Source of the DNA: CALIZF01 sp046292445
GTDB taxonomy: Bacteria > Pseudomonadota > Alphaproteobacteria > Rhodobacterales > Rhodobacteraceae
DNA: 64,000 nucleotides
NCBI GenBank assembly: GCA_046292445.1
Contig: JBKBQT010000006.1
Location: forward strand, 62,001 to 126,000
Reading direction: 5' to 3'
In this document: positions 8,713 through 18,026 of the stretch, piece after piece
How the letters are laid out: every line of letters begins with the position of its first letter
Position numbering within the stretch: position 1 is the stretch's first letter
Notes under the pieces: model-generated
Databases searched by the model: none
Seen by the model: only the letters and a program-made list of their open reading frames with translations
What the model was told of the DNA's origin: nothing
Position numbers and translations under genes: made by a program

Positions 8713-10039
8713 TGTTGGCAGCCTTGATGTATGTCATCGGGTTGACGGGTGTTCCGCCGAGGCGGACCTCGTAGTGCAGATGCGTCCCTGTCGAGCGCCC
8801 TGTATTCCCCATATCACCGATACGGGTGCCGCGCGAGACACGTTCACCGTTTCGCACGCTGATTTTCGACAGATGGGCATAGCGCGTCTCGATCCCGAAA
8901 GCGTGGCGGATGGTGACCACATTGCCATAGCCTGCGTGCCAGCCGGCCTCAACCACCGTGCCGTCGGCCGTGGCATGGATCGGCGTGCCGCGCGGGCCGG
9001 CGAAATCCGCGCCCGCATGCATCCGGCCGCTTCCCGTCTTGGGGTCGCGCCGCCATCCGAAGCCGCTGGTGAAGCGGACCTGCCCGCGAACCGGATTTGC
9101 GAAGGGCACGCGGGCGACCGCGGCCCGGTAGAGCGCCATGCGGTCGAGCCCGGCAAGGATCGCATTCGCGCGCGCCTCGTCGCCCGAAACCGGCGCGCCC
9201 TTGGACGAGAAGCGCAGCGGGGCGAGCGTTTCGGACGGCGCCGCGCCGCGCCGCACTTCGCGCAGCACCTCGTCGGGCTTGAGGCCGGCGGCGCGGAACA
9301 TCCGGTCGAGCGGTTCCATCGAAACGCTGACCGCCTTTTCGAGCCGGCCGAAGATCTCGGCATTGCGTTCCTCGAGCAGGCGGCGTTCGAGATGGGCCAT
9401 GTCGGCCTCGGCGCGGGCCTGCTGCGCCTCGGCGAGCACGATGTCGCGTTCCTCGGCCGCCACGCCGAGCGTCTGTGCCACCAGCTCGAGCACCGCCGCG
9501 GCCTCGGCGGCCGCGAGCGCCTCGGGGCTGCCCGGCCCGCCCTGCTCGGCGATGCTGCGGCGCAGCGCGGCGAGGTCCTGACGCGACGCATCGCGCTCGC
9601 GGATGGCGCGGCGCAGCGTCGCCTGCACGACATCGAGGCCGGTTTCCGCCTCGCGCCGGGTTTCCTCGGACGCGAGCAGGCGCGACTGCATCGTCGAAAC
9701 CTCGGCCATGGCGCTAACAAAGCGCCGCTCGGCCTCGGCCGCCTCGGCAAGCGCCGCGTCCCGGTCGCGGGCCAGCGCGTCGAGCCGCGCCTCGTAGACC
9801 GCGCGGTCGCGGGCGATCTGGACGTGCCCCGGACCGGAGCCGAGGGTGTCGATCATCAGCACCGCCGTGACGAACACCGCCCAGGCGAACAGGATCGTGC
9901 CGCCGGCGATAGCGGCGACCTGAGTCGCGGGTGACAGGCGGATGAACCGGGTGTCGGTGTCGGACTTGAGGAACACGCGCAGTTCGGGAAACCGTTGGCC
10001 CAGCGCCCGGTCGATCCGGTTGGCGATCCGTGTCCGCAT
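8702..10039 (-). CDS. M23-family (LytM) peptidoglycan endopeptidase
   Basis: A 445-residue membrane-anchored peptidase. A transmembrane helix lies near residues 40-65 (TQVAAIAGGTILFAWAVFVT) and is followed by a long alpha-helical, probably coiled-coil region (about residues 90-250). The C-terminal LytM domain carries the zinc motifs HAGADFAGPRGTPIHA and GTHLHYEVRLGG, plus RYAHLSKI, so it should be an active endopeptidase cutting cell-wall cross-links. The TAA stop at 8702 lies inside the first codons of the bactofilin gene. This is the arrangement of the BacA/LmdC type in other alphaproteobacteria. Confidence 0.92.
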   Translation of the reverse strand: MRTRIANRIDRALGQRFPELRVFLKSDTDTRFIRLSPATQVAAIAGGTILFAWAVFVTAVLMIDTLGSGPGHVQIARDRAVYEARLDALARDRDAALAEAAEAERRFVSAMAEVSTMQSRLLASEETRREAETGLDVVQATLRRAIRERDASRQDLAALRRSIAEQGGPGSPEALAAAEAAAVLELVAQTLGVAAEERDIVLAEAQQARAEADMAHLERRLLEERNAEIFGRLEKAVSVSMEPLDRMFRAAGLKPDEVLREVRRGAAPSETLAPLRFSSKGAPVSGDEARANAILAGLDRMALYRAAVARVPFANPVRGQVRFTSGFGWRRDPKTGSGRMHAGADFAGPRGTPIHATADGTVVEAGWHAGYGNVVTIRHAFGIETRYAHLSKISVRNGERVSRGTRIGDMGNTGRSTGTHLHYEVRLGGTPVNPMTYIKAANNVF

Positions 10040-10205
10040 GCAAGCTTCCTGCCCCGTCGGGGCAATTCGCCTGCCCCGTCCCTGCGACGGTGTGCCAAAG
10101 AACGGCGCAGGCAGGCAAGGAATTTACGACTTTTGCGGGGCGTGCCGCCGGTTCTGCCATCATTCCGGCAAGATTTCGCCGATCGCCCCGGCGCGAGGGG
10201 TGCCC

Positions 10206-11018
10206 TCAGGCGTCAGCCGGTTCGGTCAGCGGCCAGTAGAAATCGGGCGGAATGCCGGCCTCGGCGCGTTTTTCCTCGTTGAAGGGCGGCTTGAGCGTGC
10301 CGTGGAAATGCCTGCGCACGAGGCTGTGGAACACCGCCTTGGGGTCGCGGTCGTGCCGGCCGCAGAGGAAATGGAACCATTTCGACCCGTAGGCGACATG
10401 CCCGACCTCTTCGGCATAGATCGTCGCCAGCGCGGCCGCCGCCTGCGCCTCGCCCGCCGTCTCGAAGATGGCGACCATCTGCGGCGTCACGTCGAGCCCG
10501 CGCGCCTCGAGCACCATGGGCACGACGGCAAGGCGGGCCATCAGGTCGCCCGCCGTATCGGTCGCGGCGCGCCAGAGGCCGGCATGGGCGGGCAGGGCGC
10601 CGTAATGGCTGCCCGCCGCCTCGAGGCAATCGGCGAGCAGGGTGAAATGCCTCGCCTCCTCGTCGGCCGCCTTCACCCAGTCGTCGTAGAACCCCGCCGG
10701 CATCGGCACATGGGCAAACCGGGCGATGATGTCCCAGTGCAGGTCGATCGCGTTGAGCTCGATATGCGCGACCGCATGCAGCAGCGCGATGCGTCCCGCC
10801 GGCGAGCCGGGGCGGCGCCGCGGCATGTCGCGCGGGGCGAGGAGTTCGGGGCGCGCCGGGCGGCCCGGCTGGTCCGGCGGGCTGGCGTGCCCGACCGGCA
10901 TCGGATCGCCGCCCACGCGCGCCGCGAACCATGCTGCCGCATGGGTCCGCGACAGCGCCGCCTTGGCCCGCGCATCGCTGGCCGACAAGACGGCCACTGC
11001 CCGTTCGGCCAGCGTCAC
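10206..11018 (-). CDS. DUF455 / ferritin-like domain protein
   Basis: A 270-residue protein of the DUF455 family with a ferritin-like four-helix bundle. Possible di-metal ligands are visible in HIELNAIDLHWD, DEEARHFTLL and YAEEVGHVAYG. The biochemical role is unknown. The GTG start at 11018 overlaps the TGA stop of the bcp gene (GTGA), which argues for translational coupling; a longer frame upstream would run far inside bcp and is not believable. The pairing with a thiol peroxidase suggests oxidative-stress or iron-related context, but this is only inference. Confidence 0.85.
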   Translation of the reverse strand: MTLAERAVAVLSASDARAKAALSRTHAAAWFAARVGGDPMPVGHASPPDQPGRPARPELLAPRDMPRRRPGSPAGRIALLHAVAHIELNAIDLHWDIIARFAHVPMPAGFYDDWVKAADEEARHFTLLADCLEAAGSHYGALPAHAGLWRAATDTAGDLMARLAVVPMVLEARGLDVTPQMVAIFETAGEAQAAAALATIYAEEVGHVAYGSKWFHFLCGRHDRDPKAVFHSLVRRHFHGTLKPPFNEEKRAEAGIPPDFYWPLTEPADA

Positions 11019-11476
11019 AGCGCCCTGACCGCCGCCAGCACCTCGTCGGCGTGCCCGGGCACCTTCACCTTGGGCCAGGCCCGCGCGATGCGCCCGGCGC
11101 CGTCCACCAGGAAGGTCGCGCGTTCGACGCCGAGGTATTTCTTGCCATACATCGCCTTTTCGACCCAGACGCCCCAATCCTCGCAGACCGTGCCGTTCTC
11201 GTCCGAGGCGAGGATGATGCCGAGCCCGTGCTTGCGGCAGAACTTGTCGTGGCTTGCCACGCTGTCCTTGGAAATGCCGATGACGGTGGCGCCGGCGGCC
11301 TCGAACTCGGCCTTGCGGGCGGTGAAATCCAGCGCCTCGGTGGTGCAGCCGGGGGTGTCGTCGCGGGGATAGAAATAGACCACCACCGGGCCGGGCCGCA
11401 GCGCCGACAGGGTGACGGTGCCGCCGCCGTCGCGCGGCAGGGTGAAATCGGGGGCCATGTCGCCGGGATCGGGCAT
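11015..11476 (-). CDS. bcp: Thioredoxin-dependent thiol peroxidase (Bcp/PrxQ)
   Basis: A 153-residue atypical peroxiredoxin of the Bcp/PrxQ type that reduces peroxides using thioredoxin. The peroxidatic cysteine is in PRDDTPGCTTEALDFTARK. A later cysteine in NGTVCEDWGVW is not at the CxxxxC position of classical PrxQ, where a T is found, so the resolving residue may be different. The protein is cytoplasmic with no signal peptide. It is the first gene of a two-gene unit with the DUF455 gene, joined by a GTGA overlap. Confidence 0.93.
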   Translation of the reverse strand: MPDPGDMAPDFTLPRDGGGTVTLSALRPGPVVVYFYPRDDTPGCTTEALDFTARKAEFEAAGATVIGISKDSVASHDKFCRKHGLGIILASDENGTVCEDWGVWVEKAMYGKKYLGVERATFLVDGAGRIARAWPKVKVPGHADEVLAAVRAL

Positions 11477-11592
11477 CTGTCGGTCCTTTCGGTCAGGTCA
11501 CGCAACGGTGTGGGTTCTAGCGGTGGCGCTGGCAAGTTAAAGTGTCAGTCTTGCATCGGAGCGGCGGCAGGGTCGGCGCGGGAACGGGGGCG

Positions 11593-14500
11593 ATGGCCGG
11601 GATCGGCGACGGAACCACGAGGCGGCACGGGCCGCGCCCGGTCGGGCGGGGCGGCCGGGCGATGCGCGCGGCGGCGCGGGCGGTGATGGCGGTGACGCTT
11701 GTGCTGACGCTCCTCCTCGGCGGCCTTGGCCTGCTGGCGGTGTTCGGGCCGCGCTCGCTTGCGCTGCCGGGCTGGATGCTGGCCGAGGCCGAGGCGCGGA
11801 TGACGCAGGCGCTGGTGCAGCGGGGCGGGGCCGGGATGTCGGTGTCGCTCGGCGCGATCGCGGCCGACGCGGTCGGCGGGGCGCCGCGGCTCACGCTGCG
11901 CGATGTGCGGCTGAACGCGCCCGACGGGACGGCGCGGCTCCGCCTGCCGATGGTCGAGGCGCGGTTCGATCCGGTGGCGCTGGCACGGGCGCAGCTGCGC
12001 CTGACCGACCTTGCGGTGCCCGGCGCGCGCATCCGGCTGCACCGCGATGCGGATGGGCGGTTCGACGTGTCGCTGGGCGAGGGGTCCGAGGCGCTGTCGC
12101 TCGCCGCGCTGTCGGGCGCGTTGCAGGGCCTCTTCGCGCTGCCCGAGCTTGGTGGTGCGGTGCGGCTGGCGGCGACGGGCGCCACGCTCGCGCTCGACGA
12201 CCGGCGGACAGGGCGGGTCTGGACGGCCGGCGACGGGCGCATCCTGCTCGAACGCGGCGAGGGCGGCGCGCTGAACCTCGAGGCGGGGCTGGCGCTGGTC
12301 GATGCCGGCGGGCGGGCGCAGGTTTCGCTGCGGCTCGATGCGGATGGCGCGGTGCGCCTGCGCGCGCGGATCGACGATGTGGCGGCGGGCGATCTTGCCG
12401 CGCAGTCGCCGGCGCTCGGCTGGCTGTCGCTCGTCGATGCGCCGCTGTCGGGCCGTCTCGAGGCCGGTTTCGACGCGGCCGGCGCGCTTGCCTCCCTGTC
12501 GGGCGCGCTTGACGTGGCCGAAGGCGCCATCCGTGCCGATGCGATCGCCGCGCCGGTCCCGCTCGACCGGGCGGGCCTGCGCTTTGCCTATGATCCGGCA
12601 AGCCTGCGCATAACGCTCGATGCCGTCCGCATCGAAAGCCCGACGCTGCGTCTTGCCGCCGAAGGGCACGTGTCGCTGGTCGAGATGGCAGGCGCGCGTC
12701 CCGGCGCCTTCGTCGCGCAGGTGAGCCTTGCCGATGTGTCGATCGATCCCGCCGGCACCTTTGCCCAGCCCATGCGGTTCGACGCCGGCGCGGTGGACCT
12801 GCGGCTGCGGCTCGACCCGTTCGCGCTCGACATCGGGCAGCTGGTGCTGCTGACCGAGGGGCGGCGGATGGATGCGCGCGGGCGGCTCGGCGTCGATCCG
12901 GCGGGCTGGCGCATGGCGCTCGACGCCACGCTCGACGCGATCCCGGCCGACCGGCTGCTGATGCTCTGGCCCGTCGGCATGGTGCCCGGCACCCGGGCCT
13001 GGCTGATGGAGAACGTGCAGCGCGGCACGCTCGAGCATGTCCGCCTTGCGCTGCGCAGCGCGCCCGGCGCCGCCGCGGCCCTGTCGCTCGGCTATCGGTT
13101 CAGCGATGCCGAGGTGCGCCTGCTGCCCGGCCTGCCGCCGGTGACGGGCGCCTTCGGGCATGCCGCGCTCGAGGCGGGCCGCTACGCGCTGGTGCTCGAC
13201 GCCGGGCGGGTGGAGCCGCCGCAGGGCAGGGCGATCGATGTGGCGGGATCGGTGTTCGAGGTCGCCGACATCATGCAGGTGCCGGGGATCGCGACCGTCA
13301 CCGTCGCCGCAACGGGCAGCGTGACCGCGATACTGTCGCTGATCGACCAGCCGCCGTTCCGCTTTGTCACGGCGGCGGGGATGGCGCCGGATATCGCCGC
13401 GGGCACCGCGCGGCTCGAGGCGCGCGCGACGCTGCCGCTGGTCGAGGGGCTGACGCCGGCCGACGTGGATTTCAGCGTCGCCGGCACGCTCGAGCGGGTG
13501 CAGAGCGGCCGGCTCATCCCCGGCCGGCGCTTTGCCGCCCCGGTGCTGTCGCTCGCCGCCGACCCGACCGGCATCTCGATCGGGGGCGCCGCGCGCATCG
13601 ACGGCGTGGCGGCCGATGCGGTCTGGCGCCAGCCCTTCGCCGCCGGCACGCCGCCGCCCGCGACGGTGACGGGGTGGATCGCGCTCGACGATGCCTTTGC
13701 CCGCGCCTTCCTGCCCGGCCTGCCCGAGGGCACGCTGGCCGGCGACGGACGGGCCGATGTGGTGATCGACCTGCCGCGGGGCGGGGCGGCGCGGCTGCGG
13801 CTGACCTCCGATCTGGCGCGCGCCATCCTGCGCCTGCCCGCGGTCGGTTGGGACAAGCCCGCCGCCGCGCTCGGCCGGCTCGTGGTCGAGGGCCGGGTCG
13901 GGGCGGTGCCGGCGATCGAGCGGCTGCTGATCGAGGCGCCGGGCCTTGCCGCGGCCGGATCGGCGACGTTCCGCGAGGGTGGCGCGCTCGGACGGCTGAC
14001 GCTGGACCGGGTGCGGCTGGGCGACTGGCTCGATGCCGGGGCGGTTGTCGAAGGCGACGGCGGGCTGGCGCTGACCGGGGGCAGTCTCGACCTGCGCCGC
14101 CTGCCGGGCGGGCCGGCCGGGGCGCTGGCGCCGGGGCAGGGCGGGGGCGCCGGCCCGCCGCCGCTGACGGTCGCCCTCGACCGGGTGCAGGTGACCGACG
14201 CCATCGCCCTGACCGGGGTTTCGGGCCGCCTGGGCGGGCAGGAGGGCCGGTTCACCGGCGCGTTGAACGGCCGCGCGCCGGTGCGGGTGCAGATCGAGGC
14301 CCGCGCCGCGGGGCCCGCCCTGCGCATGACGGCCGACGATGCGGGGGCCGTCCTCGCCGCGGCGGGCCTGTTCGAGCGGGCGCGGGGCGGGGCATTCGAT
14401 CTGGTGCTGGTGCCGCGCGCGGGCGGCTATGATGGGCGCATCGTGCTGGGCGGTTTCCGCGTCTCGGGGATGCCGGTGCTGGCAGAGTTGCTCAACGCGG

Positions 14501-14919
14501 TGTCGATCATCGGGCTGATCGACCAGTTGCAGGGCAACGGTCTGCCGTTCTCGCGGGCCGAGGCGGGTCTGCGGCTCGACGGGCCGGTGCTGCGGGTGAT
14601 CGACGGGGTGGCCGAGGGCCCGTCCTTCGGCGTCACGCTGCAAGGCATTTACGACAGCGCCGCCGACCGGCTGGAGATGGACGGCGTCCTCTCGCCCCTC
14701 TACATCGTCAACGGCATCGGTCAGGTGCTCAGCCGGCCGGGGGAAGGGATGTTCGGTTTCAACTATCGCCTGAGCGGGCCGGCGGCGCGGCCGCGGGTGT
14801 CGGTCAACCCGCTCTCGGTGCTCGCGCCCGGGTTCCTGCGCAGCGTTTTGCGTGCGGGCGACGGGACGCGGGCGGGCCGCCCGCCGCCGCCCGATGCGCC
14901 GCAGGCCGGGGACCGGTGA
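11593..14919 (+). CDS. AsmA/YhdP-like (DUF3971) membrane protein
   Basis: A very large protein (about 1108 residues) with one N-terminal transmembrane helix (near residues 30-52) and a long beta-rich periplasmic body of repeated LRLDADGAVRL-type strands, ending in an AsmA-like C-terminal domain (VTLQGIYDSAADRLEMDGVL). This architecture matches DUF3971/YhdP proteins, which are thought to form hydrophobic grooves that carry phospholipids to the outer membrane. The start is uncertain: ATG at 11593 follows a G-rich stretch, a GTG at 11542 would add 17 residues, and an ATG at 11662 would still keep the helix. It ends four bases before queA, so the two are probably one operon. A long open frame on the opposite strand is a codon-bias artefact. 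Confidence 0.85.
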   Translation: MAGIGDGTTRRHGPRPVGRGGRAMRAAARAVMAVTLVLTLLLGGLGLLAVFGPRSLALPGWMLAEAEARMTQALVQRGGAGMSVSLGAIAADAVGGAPRLTLRDVRLNAPDGTARLRLPMVEARFDPVALARAQLRLTDLAVPGARIRLHRDADGRFDVSLGEGSEALSLAALSGALQGLFALPELGGAVRLAATGATLALDDRRTGRVWTAGDGRILLERGEGGALNLEAGLALVDAGGRAQVSLRLDADGAVRLRARIDDVAAGDLAAQSPALGWLSLVDAPLSGRLEAGFDAAGALASLSGALDVAEGAIRADAIAAPVPLDRAGLRFAYDPASLRITLDAVRIESPTLRLAAEGHVSLVEMAGARPGAFVAQVSLADVSIDPAGTFAQPMRFDAGAVDLRLRLDPFALDIGQLVLLTEGRRMDARGRLGVDPAGWRMALDATLDAIPADRLLMLWPVGMVPGTRAWLMENVQRGTLEHVRLALRSAPGAAAALSLGYRFSDAEVRLLPGLPPVTGAFGHAALEAGRYALVLDAGRVEPPQGRAIDVAGSVFEVADIMQVPGIATVTVAATGSVTAILSLIDQPPFRFVTAAGMAPDIAAGTARLEARATLPLVEGLTPADVDFSVAGTLERVQSGRLIPGRRFAAPVLSLAADPTGISIGGAARIDGVAADAVWRQPFAAGTPPPATVTGWIALDDAFARAFLPGLPEGTLAGDGRADVVIDLPRGGAARLRLTSDLARAILRLPAVGWDKPAAALGRLVVEGRVGAVPAIERLLIEAPGLAAAGSATFREGGALGRLTLDRVRLGDWLDAGAVVEGDGGLALTGGSLDLRRLPGGPAGALAPGQGGGAGPPPLTVALDRVQVTDAIALTGVSGRLGGQEGRFTGALNGRAPVRVQIEARAAGPALRMTADDAGAVLAAAGLFERARGGAFDLVLVPRAGGYDGRIVLGGFRVSGMPVLAELLNAVSIIGLIDQLQGNGLPFSRAEAGLRLDGPVLRVIDGVAEGPSFGVTLQGIYDSAADRLEMDGVLSPLYIVNGIGQVLSRPGEGMFGFNYRLSGPAARPRVSVNPLSVLAPGFLRSVLRAGDGTRAGRPPPPDAPQAGDR

Positions 14920-14923
14920 TCGC

Positions 14924-16027
14924 ATGACGCTCGACGATTTCGACTTCGACCTTCCCGAGGGGCTGATCGCGCTGCGCCCGGCGCGGCCGCGCAGCGCGGC
15001 GCGGCTGCTGGTGGCCGAGGGGGCGGGTGCCGGGGGCGGCATCCGCGATCTGGTCGTGCGCGACCTCGTGGATGTGCTGCGCCCGGGCGACCGCCTCATC
15101 CTGAACAACACCCGGGTGATCCCGGCGCGGCTGGCGGGCCTGCGAATGCGCGCCGGTGCCGAGGCGCGCGTCGAGGTCACGCTGATGGAGCCCGCGGCAG
15201 CCGGCGGCTGGCGCGTGATGGCGCGGCCCTTGCGCAAGCTCGCACCCGGCGACCGGCTGGCCTTCCCGCCCGGCCTGACGGCCGGCGTGGCCGAACGCGG
15301 GGACGAGGATGCGCGGATCGTCTTCGACCAGACGGGCGCGGCCTTCGAGGCGGGACTCGAGGCCGCGGGCGCCATGCCGCTGCCGCCCTACATCGCCGCG
15401 CGGCGCGCGGCCGATGCCGCCGACCGCGACGATTACCAGACCGTCTTTGCCCGCCACGCCGGCGCGGTGGCGGCGCCGACCGCCTCGCTGCATTTCGACG
15501 GCCCGCTGCTCGCGGCGCTGGCGGCGCGCGGCGTGGCCTTCACCGAGGTCACGCTGCATGTCGGGGCGGGCACCTTTCTGCCCGTCAAGGCGGAGGATAT
15601 CGCCGCCCACCGGATGCATGCCGAATGGGGCGAGGTCACGCCCGAGGCCGCGGCCGCGATCAACGCCACCCGCGCGGCCGGCGGGCGGATCATCCCGGTC
15701 GGCACCACCGCGCTGCGGCTGATCGAAAGCGCGGCGGGCGCGGACGGTCTGGTCGCCCCGTTCAGGGGGCCGACCGACATCTTCATCCGCCCCGGCTACC
15801 GGTTCCGGGCGACCGACGGGCTGATGACCAATTTCCACCTGCCCAAGTCCACGCTGATGATGCTCGTCTCGGCGCTGATGGGGGTGGAGCGGATGCGGGC
15901 GATCTATGCCCATGCGATCGGCGCGGGGTATCGGTTCTACAGTTACGGCGATGCCTCGCTGCTGATCCCCGCCGCGGATGGCGCCCGGGGTGTCGCCCCT
16001 GTGGCGGACGGCGGCGCGGCGCGCTAG
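14924..16027 (+). CDS. queA: S-adenosylmethionine:tRNA ribosyltransferase-isomerase
   Basis: A 367-residue QueA, which transfers and rearranges the ribosyl part of SAM onto 7-aminomethyl-7-deazaguanine at tRNA position 34, giving epoxyqueuosine. Family signatures are FDFDLPEGLIALRP at the N-terminus, DRLILNNTRVIPARL, TLHVGAGTFLPVKAEDI, HRMHAEWGEV and TDGLMTNFHLPKSTLMMLVSA. The ATG at 14924 is four bases after the YhdP-like gene; an upstream in-frame ATG would lie inside that gene. Length is normal and the sequence looks complete. Confidence 0.95.
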   Translation: MTLDDFDFDLPEGLIALRPARPRSAARLLVAEGAGAGGGIRDLVVRDLVDVLRPGDRLILNNTRVIPARLAGLRMRAGAEARVEVTLMEPAAAGGWRVMARPLRKLAPGDRLAFPPGLTAGVAERGDEDARIVFDQTGAAFEAGLEAAGAMPLPPYIAARRAADAADRDDYQTVFARHAGAVAAPTASLHFDGPLLAALAARGVAFTEVTLHVGAGTFLPVKAEDIAAHRMHAEWGEVTPEAAAAINATRAAGGRIIPVGTTALRLIESAAGADGLVAPFRGPTDIFIRPGYRFRATDGLMTNFHLPKSTLMMLVSALMGVERMRAIYAHAIGAGYRFYSYGDASLLIPAADGARGVAPVADGGAAR

Positions 16028-16058
16028 TAGCACGGCCGCAACGAGACGGGGGCGGGCG

Positions 16059-17300
16059 ATGCTGTCGGTGCTGCGGATGACCTGGCCCCTGCTTCTGGGG
16101 GTGATGCTGCTCTTGCTCGGCAACGGCGTGCAATCGTCGCTGCTCGGGATTCGCGGCGCGCTCGAGGGGTTCACCACCGGGCAGATGTCGCTGGTCATGT
16201 CGGCCTATTTCGCCGGTTTCCTCGTCGGCTCGCGCATGACGCCCGGGATGATCCAGCGCGTCGGGCATGTGCGGGTCTTTGCCGCGCTCGGCTCGCTCAT
16301 CTCGGCGACGCTGATCCTCTATCCGGTGATCCCCGAATGGCAGGCCTGGATCGCGCTGCGCGTGCTCGTGGGCTTCTGCTTTGCCGGGGTCTATATCACG
16401 GCCGAGAGCTGGCTCAACAACACCGCGACGAACGAGACGCGGGGGCAGGCGCTGTCGGCCTACATGATCGTGCAGATGATCGGCATCGTGGCGTCGCAGG
16501 CGGTGCTCAACCTCGCCTCGCCCTCGGGATTCATCCTGTTCATCATCCCTTCGGTGCTCGTCTCGCTCGCCTTCACGCCGATCCTGCTGACCGCAAGCGC
16601 CGCACCCGTGTTCGAAACCACGCGCTCGCTGTCGTTCCGCGAGCTGTTCCGCGTCTCGCCGCTGGGCTGCGTGGGCATGTTCCTGACCGGAGGCATCTAT
16701 TCGGCAATGTTCGCCATGGCCGCGGTCTGGGGCACGCTGGCGGGGCTGACGGTGGTGCAGATCAGCATCTTTGTCGGTGCGATGTATCTCGGCGGCCTCG
16801 TGTTCCAGTATCCGATCGGCTGGATTTCCGACCGGATGGACCGGCGCGTGCTCATCCTCGGGATGGCGGCGGCGGGGGCGGGGGCGCTGCTGGTGCCGGC
16901 GTTCTGGACGCTGCCGTTTCCCCTTTACGTTGTCGTCTCGGTCGTGCTGGGCGGGATCGTCAACCCGCTCTATTCCCTGCTCATCGCCCATACCAACGAC
17001 TTTCTCAAGAAAGAGGACATGGCCGGCGGGTCGGCGGGCCTTCTGTTCATCAACGGGGCCGGGGCGATCGCCGGGCCGCTGATCGTCGGGCGGATGATGG
17101 AAATCGTGGGCCCGGGGGGGTTCTACCTGTTCATCGCTGTCCTTCTGGGCATGATGGCGCTCTATGCCGCATGGCGCACGACGCGCCGTGCCGCGCCGCT
17201 GCCGGCCGAGACGGCAGCCTACAAGCCTGTCGCCCCCGGCGCCTCGGCGCTAGCGGTCGAGGCGACGGTGGAGCGGCGCGAGGACGATCAGGCGGCGTGA
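16059..17300 (+). CDS. MFS transporter, YcaD-like
   Basis: A 413-residue major facilitator superfamily protein with about 12 hydrophobic helices. The first half contains GFCFAGVYITAESWLNNTAT; the ESWLN motif is typical of the YcaD-like branch of MFS carriers. The loop between helices 8 and 9 has the MFS-type RxDRR motif (GWISDRMDRRVLILG). The C-terminal 40 residues are hydrophilic and probably cytoplasmic. The substrate is not predictable. The ATG at 16059 follows an ACGAGACGGGGG ribosome-binding region; the gene begins 31 bases after queA in the same direction. Confidence 0.88.
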   Translation: MLSVLRMTWPLLLGVMLLLLGNGVQSSLLGIRGALEGFTTGQMSLVMSAYFAGFLVGSRMTPGMIQRVGHVRVFAALGSLISATLILYPVIPEWQAWIALRVLVGFCFAGVYITAESWLNNTATNETRGQALSAYMIVQMIGIVASQAVLNLASPSGFILFIIPSVLVSLAFTPILLTASAAPVFETTRSLSFRELFRVSPLGCVGMFLTGGIYSAMFAMAAVWGTLAGLTVVQISIFVGAMYLGGLVFQYPIGWISDRMDRRVLILGMAAAGAGALLVPAFWTLPFPLYVVVSVVLGGIVNPLYSLLIAHTNDFLKKEDMAGGSAGLLFINGAGAIAGPLIVGRMMEIVGPGGFYLFIAVLLGMMALYAAWRTTRRAAPLPAETAAYKPVAPGASALAVEATVERREDDQAA

Positions 17301-17321
17301 GAGAGAGAGGGGGACGGCGGC

Positions 17322-17903
17322 ATGGCGGATCCGGCGGAGGTGCTCGATTTCTGGATCGCGGAGATCGGCGAGGCGGGATGGTATGCCGGGGGCGCGGATA
17401 TCGACGCCCGGATCCGCGAGCGGTTCGCCGATCTGTGGCAGGCCGCGCATGACGGCGGGCTCGAGCACTGGATCGACGGCACGGCCGGCACGCTCGCCTA
17501 TCTGATCGTGACCGACCAGTTCGCGCGCAACATCTGGCGCGGCTCGGCGCGCGCCTTCGCCACCGATGCCCGCGCGCTGGCGGCGGCGCAGCGGGCGGTG
17601 GCCGAGGGGTGGGATTTCGGCGCGCCCGAGCCGGAGCGGCAATTCTTCTACCTGCCGTTCGAACATGCCGAGGACATGGCGATGCAGGACCGCTGCATCG
17701 CGCTGATGGCCACCCGCCTGCCCGAGACGGGGGCCGAAAACCTGCTGCACGCGCGCGCCCATGCCGCGATCGTCCGCCGCTTCGGCCGGTTTCCCTTCCG
17801 TAATGCCGCGCTCGGCCGGACCACGACGGCCGAGGAGGCGGAATGGCTCGAAGCGGGCGGCTATGCGGCCGAGGTCGCGCGGCTCCGGGCGGCAGAGCCA
17901 TGA
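17322..17903 (+). CDS. DUF924 family protein
   Basis: A 193-residue protein with the DUF924 signature: VLDFWIAEIGEAGWY near the N-terminus, VTDQFARNIWRG, and FFYLPFEHAEDMAMQDRC. The family is alpha-helical, soluble and of unknown biochemical function, with a TPR-like fold suggested by its helical periodicity. A strong purine-rich ribosome-binding site (GAGAGAGAGGGGGA) precedes the ATG. It starts 21 bases after the MFS gene and is followed by a hairpin, so the queA-MFS-DUF924 block may be one transcript. Confidence 0.88.
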   Translation: MADPAEVLDFWIAEIGEAGWYAGGADIDARIRERFADLWQAAHDGGLEHWIDGTAGTLAYLIVTDQFARNIWRGSARAFATDARALAAAQRAVAEGWDFGAPEPERQFFYLPFEHAEDMAMQDRCIALMATRLPETGAENLLHARAHAAIVRRFGRFPFRNAALGRTTTAEEAEWLEAGGYAAEVARLRAAEP

Positions 17904-17913
17904 TCGTGGCGCC

Positions 17914-17939
17914 GCACCTATGCGTAGCGCGCATGGTGC
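17914..17939. terminator. Hairpin after the DUF924 gene
   Basis: GCACC-t-ATGCG and CGCATGGTGC form a 10-bp stem with one bulged base and a five-base loop. It begins 11 bases after the DUF924 stop. No T tract follows. Confidence 0.4.
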
Positions 17940-18026
17940 CCTGCGGCAGGCGGCGTGGACAGGCCGCAGCGTGATGGTTTAAGGGTGAACCGTCGCCCGA
18001 GGAGGGGCGGAGGCGGGAGGAAACGC

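Noticed and set aside
11545..15375. A 1276-codon open frame antisense to the YhdP-like gene and queA
   Set aside because: Composition is Arg/His/Gln-rich with no domain; it is the mirror of two clear genes. The same applies to the 1042-codon minus frame at 17979-21107 over lpdA and the MFS gene.
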